DNA of 64,000 nucleotides from contig VXAI01000191.1 in the NCBI GenBank assembly GCA_013399305.1, forward strand, positions 641,191 to 705,190, read 5' to 3'. Source of the DNA: Rostratula benghalensis (Eukaryota; Chordata; Aves; Charadriiformes; Rostratulidae). Positions 26,970 to 37,418 of this stretch are shown in pieces. Each line of letters begins with the position of its first letter. Position 1 is the first letter of the stretch. Both the position numbers and the translations under genes were made by a program. The notes beneath the pieces are model-generated. The model saw only the letters and a program-made list of their open reading frames with translations, did no database searches and was not told where the DNA came from.

Positions 26970-27037
26970 GTGTGGGGTTTGGTTTGGTGTGGGTTTTATT
27001 TGGTTGTTTGGTTTGGGTTTGGTTTTGGGTTGTTTTT
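26970..27037. repeat. GGTTT-rich simple repeat
   Basis: An interrupted run of TTTGG, GTTTGG and TTGGG words. It is strongly strand-asymmetric: the plus strand has only G and T apart from a single A. It resembles a decayed (TTTGG)n repeat. It is not the vertebrate telomere repeat because TTAGGG is absent. Confidence 0.8.
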
Positions 27038-27250
27038 TTAATAAGAAAGTCCTTTTTTTTCATTTGATGATGTAAATAAAATCACTGGTATAAAATAAAC
27101 TTTTAATATAAAGTTGAATATTAAGTGTTCAATGCTCAATAGTTAGCACTGCAGTAATTCAGTATCAAGGTAGTAATTTTTTGTTAATTTTTTTCAGAAT
27201 TTCTGCTCTGCATAAGACTTGATTTTTTTTGGTTTTGAATCAAAATTATG

Positions 27251-27268
27251 AAAAAAAAAAAAAAAAAA
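27251..27268. repeat. Poly-A tract
   Basis: Eighteen consecutive A. No AATAAA signal with a recognisable retrocopy body precedes it, so I do not call it a retroposon tail. Confidence 0.9.
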
Positions 27269-29159
27269 GCATAATTCCAGGAACAATTCCTCTTGAAACT
27301 CAAAATCTTTCCTTTCAACATTTTTAGCAACATTTTCAACCAAGCAGGTTTCTCAGACTTGTAATAGCATTTATTGTCAAAACCAGAATAAAAAATCTAC
27401 TCAGTGCATATGGAATACCAAGTTCCAGAGCCAAAAATATAAGAAAAGGGTCTGATTTCAAAGCATTTCCTTGTCTTTACTCATTATATGGTGAGTACAT
27501 AACTGCAGGACAAATGAGGAGCTACGTCTGAATGTTTAACAAGAACATAGTTTTTTCTGTTCTTATTGAACACGACTGAGCTCAAGGTAACCAATGAAAG
27601 AATTGAGTTAGAAAAGTAGAGCATTGCATGGATAGCATCTTCTTGCATATGTTGCCTTTGGAGAGAGGGCAGCATGGTGGAGAACAGGATGTTTTCTGCT
27701 CTTTTTTCATTGGAGAGACTGTTAAATTTAGTGTCTTTTCATAAACTCACTGATTTCATCCTGTGTTGCAGAGGTGCAACGTGAGCACCGACTTACTGAA
27801 TTTTAAAGTTTCTATAACAGATCATTTTAATAATGATTCAGGTCAGGCTATGTTTGTGTTTTGAAATGCCTTTTATATGAAGGACAAATTTAACAGAAAT
27901 AATGAAACATTAATCTTGAATTTAAGACGACCTCCCTGTGGCTTACTCTTAACAGAAGGCATGAAGTCTGTCCAACTCAGAATATTATAGAGTTGAATTA
28001 AAGCCTTTTCCTGTAATGTAGGAGTTGTGGATTCGAACTTAGAAAGTTTGAAGATGAAGTCAGGCCTTCCACTTCCTGAACAAGGAATCCAAGCAGTTTG
28101 TCATTATGCAAAGGGTTAAGAACACACTGATTAGATGTATAAAAGCATTAGACTCCTGTCCCACTGTTCTCTGTCCCACTGGAATCAATCACTGGAACCA
28201 GAGATCGTGTGTGTTGTGGAGTCAGGCAACCAGTTTTCCCATGGGGACTTCCTCATCCAGGACTTGTTAGAGTAAGCCCGTTGTTCCAGTAAGGTAGAGC
28301 ACTTAACATTTTATATACAAAATGCAAAGTTAAATTAATTAAGTTCCTTGTATTTGTCTGGAGCTACAAATCTATGTTCACGATCATCTTTACAGTCACA
28401 AAAATGTTGTGCAAAACCTGGGTTGTCACCTTCTTTTCTTGCTACCTTTTTAAGAGAATGAGAAATGCTTGGTAACACACCTCTGAGCAGAAAGAGACTC
28501 CACATTTTCTTTCAGAGTGAACACAGGCACATTAATTTTCAGCCTGAGACAGGAACTTCATTGACAGAGAGTAATAGAGGCTCAGAAGTGACCCTGCTTT
28601 GGAGTTCAATGCAATGCTGCCTGCAGCTCAATTTTGCATGTAGAATATTCAATGATTTTTCATGTGTGCTGCTTACTCTTCATTGCATAAAATGGTTTGC
28701 CTTAGACAGCCTTATCCGAGCAGTCTAAATCACCGTACTAGCAAGTATTGAGTATCAGGTGCTTACTACTGAAGATGGCACAGAATTATTTAAAAGCTCT
28801 CATACTGGCCAAAATCTGCTTCTAGTCACCTGCCACATGAACATTTGAGTTGTACTTCATCCATGTGCAATTATGTGATTTGACACCCATGGTTTCTTCT
28901 TCCACTGCTGCTTCCCCCCACCTCACTATGTTTTAGAACTAACCACCCAAGGTAACATCAGTTTTCAGTAGAAAATGGTGCAAAAAATGTTCTGCATTTT
29001 CTTATATGGGAAAATGAGACCACATCATTACCTTCATTTCTTCCTTTAACATCTGAAAATGACAAGAAGACTCTTGGAGCTGTGGGATACTTAAAATTGA
29101 TTATGTTGTGTTTCTTTGAATCCACAGGATTAGTCTGGGGCATTCCTCTCACCCTAAAT

Positions 29160-29930
29160 TGGCACGGGCTAGGTTATCTGCCCGAACGCTGGCACTTGTG
29201 CTCGAGAGTCAGCGCCTTTGATTCATGAAGCTTTGGCTTTGATACAAGCATCTCTGTTACCTCTTGCACTGGGGATCTGGCACAACCCCTGTTGGTGCTT
29301 CCATGAGGACATACAATGTTCCAAGCCTCCCCCACTGCGTAGACAATTCCTTAGCGGGGCAGGCTTTCCAAACACATTGTTTCAAAGAAATGAATCACTC
29401 ATTCGTGAAAAATGAAAAAAAAAGAGCACAAATACCATCAAAGCAAATTCAGGGGTTTGCCGCCCACATCACTGACATCATGCTGCCAGCTAGAGAGGAC
29501 TGAATAGGACTCCTTACAGAGTCCATCAATGCCACTCTTTAAATGGCAATTGCCTGAAGGGGCTGCTGGTTTGTGATATGAGGTACTTCTTCCTTAGCAG
29601 GATGAAGGCAGCAGAGGCTGGGATTTCAGCGCAAGTCCCCTCAAACGCCAACAAAACACATAGTTGCTTGGCTTGCCAGGATGTCTTTTTTTCAAAGGAC
29701 TGTGCTCTGGTTTTGGAAGGCAATTAATTTAGACTAGGACGAAATATTTTTTTTTTAAAGGGAAAAGACCCGTCTGATCATCAGAAAGAACTTCATTTAA
29801 TAAACTGGAGATTAGTTGGATAAGAGAAGCAATGAGGGCTTCTTATCATTTACGGACCAATTAAAACAGACCCAAGTGAGGTCTGTCCAAGCTAATCCCA
29901 GAGCTGGTGTGCTGGGGCGTGTGATACATG
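29160..29930. promoter_or_regulatory. Candidate conserved non-coding / enhancer-like block
   Basis: Compared with its surroundings this stretch has more CpG dinucleotides, few homopolymers and a high density of homeodomain-like and bHLH-like words. Visible examples are GGCAATTGCC (palindromic, near 29546-29555), CAATTAATTTAG near 29721 and CCAATTAAAA near 29858. Short open frames on both strands (65-79 codons) have no recognisable domain and look incidental. The call is an inference from texture only. A multi-species alignment is needed, and the block may be ordinary unique DNA. Confidence 0.22.
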
Positions 29931-31995
29931 GATGCTCAGAACTGCCTGGACCTGAGCCAGTTCACATCTGATGCGCTGTTCTCACGTCAGACAGTCCTGT
30001 GCCCAAGCTAATAAGCTCTGCAGAGAAAAATGCAATGACGGGTGACTGTGGCACGGTGCTGTGTTACACATGCAGTCTGGACTTAAGGGCTTAAGTTTCC
30101 ACTAGTTGTAGGATTTCTATGACAGGTCCATTTTATGGCTTAGGCAAATGTTCAGTCATTCTGTACATTGAGGTCTTTCACATCTTTGCACATTTTTACA
30201 TACTCTTCTGTCCCATGACATTGCCTTTCCACTGCTTTTCCTATGATGCTCTGTCTCATCTGCTTCTCAGACAAATGACTCAAGTTTGCCTTCAATGGTC
30301 CTTCTTTCTGGAACAACCCTCCTGCATTTGTTCACAGGGAGCTGCTTCTCCACACACCAGGTCTGCTCTGATGCTTCTGAAGCTTCAGCCAGTTAAGGTG
30401 GTCAGTCTGATAAACAAACCTAGATATAGGTTATATAGAAAAGAAGTTTATAACGTTGGGTTATAATAAAAGAACAAAAAATGAAGCAGCAAAGGTTCAG
30501 AATTTGTAGCCTTTACATTAAGAGTGGTGACACCTTAACTTCAGTTCTTACTCACCTCTGACTGTGTTTGCACATTAACTGCTCTGTATTTTCTAAGAAA
30601 GCAACATTTACCCTATTGTATAATGCACAGAAGAAGGGGACACTGACCTGCCTGGTGATTTAGGGCACTACAGCAATGCAAATAATTAAAAAACAGAAAT
30701 TGAGATTGTCATGAATGATCTTTTGCTGACCCAGGGTGGATGGAGAAAATGATCAATGATGTCTTTCCCTTCTGTAATGTCTGCCAGACAGTCCAAATTT
30801 ATAATCAGCATAGGAAAACGGCTGCATATCATAACCATATGGCACTGAGAATACACATTATTGTACAGTAGCACTGCACTAATTTAAGGTCTGTCACCAC
30901 TTCCATTATGGGCCTCTGTTTCCAGCAATAAGAAACTCTCACACAAGCACTTATCCCAAGCTGAATATGATCTCTGCCAGTATAAGTCTTAGATCTATAG
31001 ATGCTTTAAACAATATTTTTTTAAAATAGCTTGGCTATTTTGTCATTATGTAAGTTAAAGAAAGGTTTCGTTTTCTCCCCTCGTAGTTCAAAATTAATTT
31101 TATTTAAGACAATAAAACTCCATGGTTTTGGAAATGGTTAGGCATATTCCATCTGCTATGGGCCACTTTTCTGATTGAAAGCAGTCATTAAGCATCTGGT
31201 GTGTTTAAAAACTACTGCATAACTATGCGTATATATGTATGTTTATATTTATTTTGAAAAAAACATCACCAAAAATGAAGCCCTGTTGATTTCTATGGCA
31301 ACTCAAAGTTTTTGTGAAGTTATTCTATATAAAACTGTTCAGAGTACATGATCCTGTCATAGGAAAGAAAACACTATTTTATTCTCCACCTGGATCAAAG
31401 TCTGTGTACTTTTTTGCACATCTTAGCCCTCCACATTAGCAGAATTGATATGTTTCCATTAAACTGGAAGCAGCTTTCTGGCACTGCAAATTTAGGAAAA
31501 AATCTGCAGCGGATCCACAAAGTTTCTACAATCCATCATAGCCATTATGCACAGTGCATAGGTGTTATCTCCTGTGGTAAAGGGCTTCTCTGATTCCCAT
31601 TTTGGATAATCTCTCCATGGTGAGCATATCTCACCTGCAGGTTCAGTCCTGATGTGAGGGTAGCCGTTTCTCAGAAAGGTCATGCCAAGGATAAATTAGG
31701 CCAAATTAATAATGAATTGATGGAAACTTTTCTCCTGAAAGTTCAAGGAACTAAATACTCTTGGTTCCCAGCAGGACAGAAGCTGATTTAGTCAAACCCA
31801 GAAGGGATGCATAGCCACCTCCCTGGGAAGCATCAGGAGGAGGAAGGTGCTCAGCTCTAAGCCTGTCTCATGTAATGGGGCTGCTATCACTCTCATGGGA
31901 GAGGACTACCTCTTTATTCTGCCCCAGAGGAGTCTGAGAAGTGGTCAAAACAGTGTCTAGAAAAGAATAAGGGCAGATCTATCTGACCATTTCCT

Positions 31996-32006
31996 CCCCN
32001 CCCCCC
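31996..32006. repeat. C tract with an ambiguous base
   Basis: CCCC, N at 32000, then CCCCCC. The unresolved base inside a homopolymer indicates read-length uncertainty there. It is one of only two ambiguous bases in the window; the other is at 12682. Confidence 0.9.
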
Positions 32007-32602
32007 GGCTGTGTTCTCCCAGCCTCCAGCTACTTTCAACCCAGTGGTTTCCTGAGCTGGATGTGGATTTTATGTACTCGTTAATTCTCAGCGGATCTCA
32101 TTTCCATGAACTTGCAACATCTCCACTTTAATCCATGATAGATTTTAACATCCAGAGTCATCCTCTTGCTGTGGAATACATCATGGTTATGTTAGTAGTT
32201 AGCATAAGTGGGTGCTGGCCCATGACTCCAAAGTGCCTCAGCAATGCAAACAACAACAATGATGGCATTACTTGGCAAAAATTTTCCATGTCCCTGAGAC
32301 GATTTGTTCTGATGGTCAGGGTCATTTTCCTCCCAGTCAAAACTTTATCCCCATGAGGCAGCTGCCTGATTCTTAGTGACCTTTTTTTCCACACACACAC
32401 AAAAGAAAAATCACATCAAATTGGAGTATCTTTCTCATCAGAGAACACAGGGGAATTGTCCATATGACCCCAAGCCTATACAGGGACAGCCGTGGGCTAT
32501 GTCCACATGAGGCAGTAAAGCAGATCAATAGGAGTGAATCTGTAGGAGAACTATATTTGGTGCTGAGGCTCTGCATCCAGACCCCACAGCACTTGGGAGC
32601 TT

Positions 32603-32635
32603 GGGAGAGGGAGGGAGGGAGCAAGGGAGAGAGGG
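32603..32635 (+). other. G-quadruplex-forming motif
   Basis: Six GGG runs lie at 32603, 32609, 32613, 32617, 32625 and 32633. The first four are separated by loops AGA, A and A, which satisfies the canonical G3N1-7 rule with very short loops. Single-nucleotide loops generally give stable parallel quadruplexes. The two extra runs offer alternative registers. A further GGG lies just upstream at 32595. It sits in a GC-richer patch with no gene attached to it. Confidence 0.8.
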
Positions 32636-33349
32636 ATCCTGTGTCCTGTCTGCCCCATGCACTGGGTGAACTACTGGACCACATCTGCCCATTCATTGTC
32701 AACCAGCACCTGCTCTCCAAGACTACTCTGAAGTGCAGAGTAAGGCACAGAAAATGGAGGCAATTCAGATATTTTGTTCAAAAGCTCACTCACGGACCTA
32801 CATAAAATGTTAATGTTCACAGATTCACACAGACCAGGGGAGTAATGTGACTGAAGGAGGCTAACCAAGTAGACATGGCACCCATGCTGCTTTATCTGAG
32901 ATAAATCAGTGAGATCCAGCCCCCTACCTCCACACAACACTGGTTTCCACTGCACAGAAATGCACAATGTGACAGCAGCTCTGCTCTCGTCCTCTTCTGC
33001 TCTTAAAGAAGGTGAGTGCATCACCTCAGCTGGCAAAACCTGCCAGAGTTTCATCAAAGTCAACAGTGTCCTACTAGGGGCTGCATATCTGGGCTTTTAT
33101 TCAACAAAGGAAAAAGCTGAAAGTTTCTTAGTAAGTACAAATTTTGTGAAATGTTAGAAGAAAGATTTCTTCAAGGAAACACATTGCAGGATGGTTGAAA
33201 GGATTTTTCTGTTTTGGGTTGTTGACTATCCTTATGAAACATAAGAGTTAAGGCAGCAGAAGCTTTTAATATAACCAGCAATGAAGAAACACAGAGAGAT
33301 GACAAAGTTTTCAGCACAACCAAGGGATTTCAACGTATCAGGAACTAAA

Positions 33350-34100
33350 TTCTGCCCTTCGCTTTACCTCTGCTGAACACCTCCCTGCAGCGCAGTTGCG
33401 ATGGTTTAATCTCTCCTTCTGTTTCGCTTCAAAAAAGTGAATCAAACAGCATAAGTTATCAAAGATGCAAACCTGACCCCCTGCGACTATATTACAATGC
33501 AGCACCACCTTCTGGCTATCGAGGAACTCTTAGTGGCTACTTTACCTTTTACGTTTTTAATGGGCATCTGTTTCTTAATTCCTTTGTTGCAATTTCAAAT
33601 GAAAACACGGTGATTAGTTTTCACGGCTGCAGCTATTATAGCTATAGATGTTTTTAATAACAGCTGCTATTTTTCAAATAGAAGAGAGATTTCTAACATG
33701 GAGCAGTTGGAATTGTGCATCTCAGCCTTTATTGAAGGAGCAAAGTGTATGTTCATTTTTTATGATCCGTAATCACATGCTGGTCCTGGGAAACATGCCA
33801 CAAGGGCCCACATATGTACGTAGTGGCAGCTGAAAGTGCATAATTCATGAGGGAAACATCAGGATCGGAGGAAATGGCATAAATAGCTGATTGACTTGAC
33901 ACATCTTATATTTTTTCCAGGATTTATTTCCTTTTAAAGATACGAGCTCCTTTTTAAAAAGAAATGTGTAGACTGCCAAGTCATAAGGTTCTCTAGGTCA
34001 CTTACTTGTTCCTCTGAAAGCAAAAGCATTCTTGTGTTTTCATTCTGATTTAATTAGAATGGCTTTTTTACAGTATGTGGTCTTTGTTATTCCAGGTCTC
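33350..34100. promoter_or_regulatory. Candidate conserved non-coding / enhancer-like block
   Basis: This stretch has many potential factor-binding words and little simple sequence. Examples are AACAGCTGCT (E-box) near 33659, AGCTGATTGACTTGACA (PBX/MEIS-like) near 33886-33902, TTTAATTAGAA (homeodomain) near 34050, and a CTCF-like word on the minus strand at 33501-33515. It contains no open frame of note. Only alignment to other birds or chromatin data could confirm a regulatory role. The call is an inference. Confidence 0.22.
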
Positions 34101-34386
34101 TACTCCTCCACAGTTTTATTCAACCCTATTGTAGGTCCACTTTGAAACAGAAAGGGCAGTCGAAACAACTTCATCTCAGAAGGAAATCCTATAAATACTG
34201 TAATTGCTGTGGAGTTTAATCTGGTTTCTTAACCTTTGATTCAGTTTGGATAGGTCTTAAGGCACAAAAGAAACAAATCGGCTATTTCAGCTAAAGGCTT
34301 CATTTGGCACAAATCTGGACAAGGCTTAATGATAAAAGAAATGCTTAAAAAGGAGAGACATTAGATGCTGCCCAAATTTCAGCTGG

Positions 34387-34418
34387 AAAAAAAAAAAACC
34401 CGACCCCCCCCCCCCCCC
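34387..34418. repeat. Adjacent A12 and C15 homopolymers
   Basis: Twelve A, then CCCGA, then fifteen C. The abrupt junction of two homopolymers is unusual in unique DNA. Read on the minus strand it is poly-G followed by poly-T. Length is likely to be error-prone in sequencing. Confidence 0.9.
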
Positions 34419-34497
34419 ACAATTATAAAGGCAAATTTAGTCACATCCAATCTCTAAGTACATTTTGTAGAAATATCACAAACAACAATGTTCTCAG

Positions 34498-34559
34498 GGT
34501 ATTTCTACTGGAAATAATGTGAGAATGTTCTTTCTCACATTACTTCCAGTCAAAATGCC
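34498..34559. repeat. Near-perfect hairpin (pre-miRNA-like or MITE-like inverted repeat)
   Basis: The left arm ACTGGAAATAATGTGAGAA (34507-34525) and the right arm (34532-34550) are complementary at 18 of 19 positions around a 6-nt loop TGTTCT. The one non-Watson-Crick position (34514 with 34543) is A-C on a plus-strand RNA and U-G, a wobble pair, on a minus-strand RNA. Beyond a 2-nt internal loop, four more pairs (34501-34504 with 34553-34556), one wobble and two G-C pairs extend the stem to 34498-34559. A stem this long is unlikely by chance in this window. It could be a microRNA precursor, though the loop is short, or the relic of a tiny inverted-repeat transposon. I do not recognise a known miRNA seed. 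Confidence 0.8.
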
Positions 34560-36715
34560 ATAAAAATGCACAGTTGATAGCAAGCATTCTCATAGCATGT
34601 TAACAGGAAAGACCTCAAGAAAACATTTTCTCATGACATTTCCTCTGGAAGAGGGTGGAGCTGGAGAGCTCTGCCCTCCTCCACTCCCACCAGCATGGGA
34701 ATGTCTCAGGGGTGAGCTCTCCAGTGAGAGCTGCAAGGGAAGAATCATGGAGATCATGGAGAGGCTGGAAATCTGACAGGGTTCCCTCCATGGTGAGAGC
34801 AGTTGCAAGGGAGGAAAGACTCTTCCATCAAAGAGAAGGTGCTAGAGGGAAGGTCACAGGTAATTCACAGCTCAGAGTAATTCAAGGATGAAATTATTCA
34901 CACTAGGATTTTCAATATAATACTCTGTATATGAGATGGGAAGAAAAAGAGGAAAAGAAAGACACACTTATTTGGGTTATTTTAAAAAGACTTTATATGC
35001 AGACTCTCTGTGGAATTTTTGGGTTTTTTTTTCCTGAAAATTTTGAGTGTAGAATCAAGTCCTCTGCACAAAGTCACACTGAAAGTCTGAAAGAAATGAA
35101 GTCTCAGCTCTCTCAGTGAAGAGAAAGAGCCATGATCTTTAGTAAGGCAGTAGGATAAAGTCACAGGACACCCAAACTACCTTGCCTGCTCTCATTTGCA
35201 CTTCATATGTCACCCTGGGAAGAGGATTAAACCCTTAGTTCCCTCTTTCAGGAATCCTGTGGTTCTCTGGCATTTTACAAAGTCAGTGATCTTCATTTCC
35301 AAGGCTTCTGAGAAGTATTTTGGTAAGCAGCAAGGGCAGCAGTATTCCAGCTTCTTTCACCCATCCAACTGCTGTACTTCAGCTGCCAGATAGAAGCAAC
35401 TACCCCAAGTAAAGGACAAGACAGCTTGGTCTTTTTGAACTCTTCAGTCCATCTTCTAAGATCCACCTGTTAGACATATAAGGATAGAAAAGGTTGCTTT
35501 GCCTGAAGGGCTGTGGATAGAGGAATCATATGCAAAAAAATATGAGAAGAATAATGTCATCAACTGAAAATCAGATCCCCCTTTTCTTCACAGCCACAAC
35601 TACAAGTTTCTTAGGGTGAATTGCTTATTATTCTATACCTACCTGTCTTACCAAGAGGATAAGTTTATTGTTATACCTGGTGGATTGAATAAAATGTCAG
35701 ATTAATTAACCCTTTCTGAATAATTTTCACACAGATCACACTTTTTTCCAAGATTAGGTGCAACTGTGGAACAGCTAAAACACTTCCTACATGGTTTAAT
35801 GCCACAGGGTGCTTTCAGCTATCCAACCATCAATCAAACTGTTCTCAATTTATAGCTTCTCTCAGCTTCCAAAATCTGTGATCTGATTGGCATGGGTATT
35901 CCTCCCAGGTTTGGCACTTCATTATCTCTCCTACAGCAACATAAATGCTTCTTTTTTTGCTTTGTTTCTGCTTTCTTTCCTCCTATCCTGCAGATTTTTC
36001 CTATGCTTAATACTAAACTGACGCTTTTATAGACCACACAAGAGAAAATAAAAATGAGACACTGTCCTGTGAACTACTCCAGCTATGTCTTACGTCACGT
36101 GTCCAGAGTCAGCACATCAAAGGTTCTTTTTTTAACTCAAGCTTTTCCATAGTTTCCATAATTTCCCTGAACTGTTTTTCTTTTTTCTCATTTCACTTTT
36201 CTTAAACCTCTCTGCGTGCCTGGATGGTGGGTGTGGAGGTGGAAATGCTCTGGCCTTAGCAAGTCCATGTTGCCCTTGAGCAGGAGCAGAAGATGCTGAG
36301 CTGGCTGAAGGCTCACTCCGTGAGTGTCAGACCTCACCACTGAGGTGGAGTGTGAGGCAGGGGTACACCATAAACTTGTTTACTTACCATGCTAGGTAGT
36401 TTCTGCATGTTTTAAGTCAGTAGGAAAATATCTTTCTAACTTAAAATTCTCCTAATGTAACAATATGGTAGATGGATCTACTCAAGTATTCTAGCTCCAA
36501 CATTAGCCACTGATGAAATGAATTAGGCACTTTAGATGAAAGTAAGGAGCCCCCGTAGCTGACAGACACAGATGACCTGCTCTGAGTAAAATCTTATCCT
36601 AAGGCCTAAGATTAGAGATTGGTTGAAATAAAAGCTGAAAGAACAGAAACTCTGTGAAACAGATGGACCACTTTTCTGTGTGAAAAAACATTTGAGACAG
36701 AAAATTAAAGTTTTG

Positions 36716-36859
36716 TCCATCCCTGGAAGTGTTCAAGGCCGGGCTGGATGGGGCTTTGAGCAACCTGGTCTAGTGGGAGGTGTCCCTGCCCATGGAAGGG
36801 GTTTGGAACTTGATGATCTTTAAGGTCCCTTCCAACTCTAACCATTCTATGATTCTATA
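36716..36859 (+). mobile_element. CR1 LINE 3' end (severely 5'-truncated)
   Basis: In plus orientation the last 16 sense codons of the CR1 ORF2 (LEVFKAGLDGALSNLV) precede a TAG at 36771-36773. An 86-bp 3' UTR follows, ending in the diagnostic octamer repeat ATTCTATGATTCTAT at 36844-36858. The word 'CTTTAAGGTCCCTTCCAACTC' in the UTR is typical of avian CR1. Only about 144 bp survives, the usual outcome of aborted target-primed reverse transcription. The copy cannot move. It is a different CR1 subfamily from the 22869-23225 fragment, judging by the different residues before the stop (GALSNLV against VFLCDLI). Confidence 0.95.
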
Positions 36860-37212
36860 CATAAACTGACACATATACATATATCCATCAATGTTTATAC
36901 TGATATACACTTTTTAATAAACCATTAATAAAATAATAGTGATCTAAAATGTTAAGACATGATTATCACAATTTAATTTGTGATAGAGTTAACTTTTTTA
37001 CAAGCAGCTGGTATAGTGCTATGGTTTGTAATTGAGCTGGGAACACCAAAATGGTGGTTTTGATTGTTGCTAAGCGCTCAAGGCCTTTTCTGCCCCTCAT
37101 GCTGCCCCACCACTAAGTAGACTGGGAGGGTAGGGGGAACACACAAAAAGTTGGCAGGAAACACAGCCAGGACAGCTAACCTGAACGGACCAAAGGGATT
37201 TTCCATACCATG

Positions 37213-37235
37213 TGACGTCATGTGACATATATAAA
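37213..37235 (+). promoter_or_regulatory. LTR core promoter: CRE plus TATA box
   Basis: The perfect palindromic cAMP-response element TGACGTCA (37213-37220) lies 7 bp upstream of TATATAAA (37228-37235). In an LTR this marks the U3 promoter and predicts transcription starting about 25-30 bp downstream on the plus strand, near 37258-37265. Both motifs are intact despite the age of the element, so residual promoter activity is possible. That activity is an inference. Confidence 0.55.
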
Positions 37236-37412
37236 GCTAAGGGATTAAGAAGGAAGGGGAGAGGATGTTTGGAGTGATGGTGTTTGTCTTCCCAAGTAAC
37301 TAATAACCCACAAGGAAGCCCTGCTTTTCTGGAGATGGCCGAACAACCTGCCTGCTGATAGGAATGAGTTCCTTGTTTTGCTTCGCTTCTGTGCATGGCT
37401 TTTCCTTTACTT

Positions 37413-37418
37413 ATTAAA
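37413..37418 (+). terminator. LTR polyadenylation signal ATTAAA
   Basis: ATTAAA lies about 180 bp downstream of the LTR TATA box and is followed by T-rich sequence ('GGTCTTTATCTC', 'GTTTTTCCCC'), as expected for the R/U5 region. It is the common one-base variant of AATAAA. Plus-strand transcripts starting in the LTR could end about 15-25 bp further on. Confidence 0.5.

Larger units (their letters stand above)
23226..29159. other. Non-coding unique DNA with homopolymer and GT-rich tracts
   Basis: No supportable coding region. Simple-sequence content includes T runs at 23965-23994 and 25992-26009, a GGTTT-rich stretch at 26970-27037 and an A run at 27251-27268. The tRNA-like B-box word at 28029-28038 does not fold and was rejected. 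The phrase 'GGATCTGATCC' near 24982 may be a scrap of an old amniote repeat. Confidence 0.65.
29931..33349. other. Non-coding unique DNA
   Basis: Open frames of 113-130 codons on both strands between about 32373 and 33063 overlap each other and encode nothing recognisable. They coincide with a locally GC-richer patch that has fewer stop codons. The stretch also holds a C tract with an ambiguous base (31996-32006), a G-quadruplex motif (32603-32635) and a small ACTTAAG-GG-CTTAAGT palindrome at 30081-30096. Confidence 0.65.
34100..36715. other. Non-coding unique DNA with a hairpin and A/C tracts
   Basis: No supportable coding region. The notable contents are an A12 run followed by CCC-GA-C15 (34387-34418) and a near-perfect inverted repeat (34498-34559). 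A pair of short overlapping frames around 34590-34891 comes from a purine-rich, low-stop patch and has no recognisable product. Confidence 0.65.

Noticed and set aside
26970..27037. Interstitial telomere repeat
   Set aside because: The words are TTTGG and TTTGGG; the vertebrate unit TTAGGG does not occur.
28029..28038. tRNA B-box-like word GTTCGAATCC on the minus strand
   Set aside because: The flanking bases do not form a T-arm stem (only one of the first two pairs fits), and no acceptor stem or A box is found. Not a tRNA or a tRNA-derived SINE that I can support.
32373..33063. Overlapping 113-130-codon frames on both strands
   Set aside because: Several mutually exclusive frames are open in the same GC-richer patch, which points to a local lack of stop codons and not to a gene. 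No translation resembles a known protein.
37097..37396. 99-codon minus-strand frame
   Set aside because: It lies antisense inside the solo LTR and is not retroviral coding sequence.
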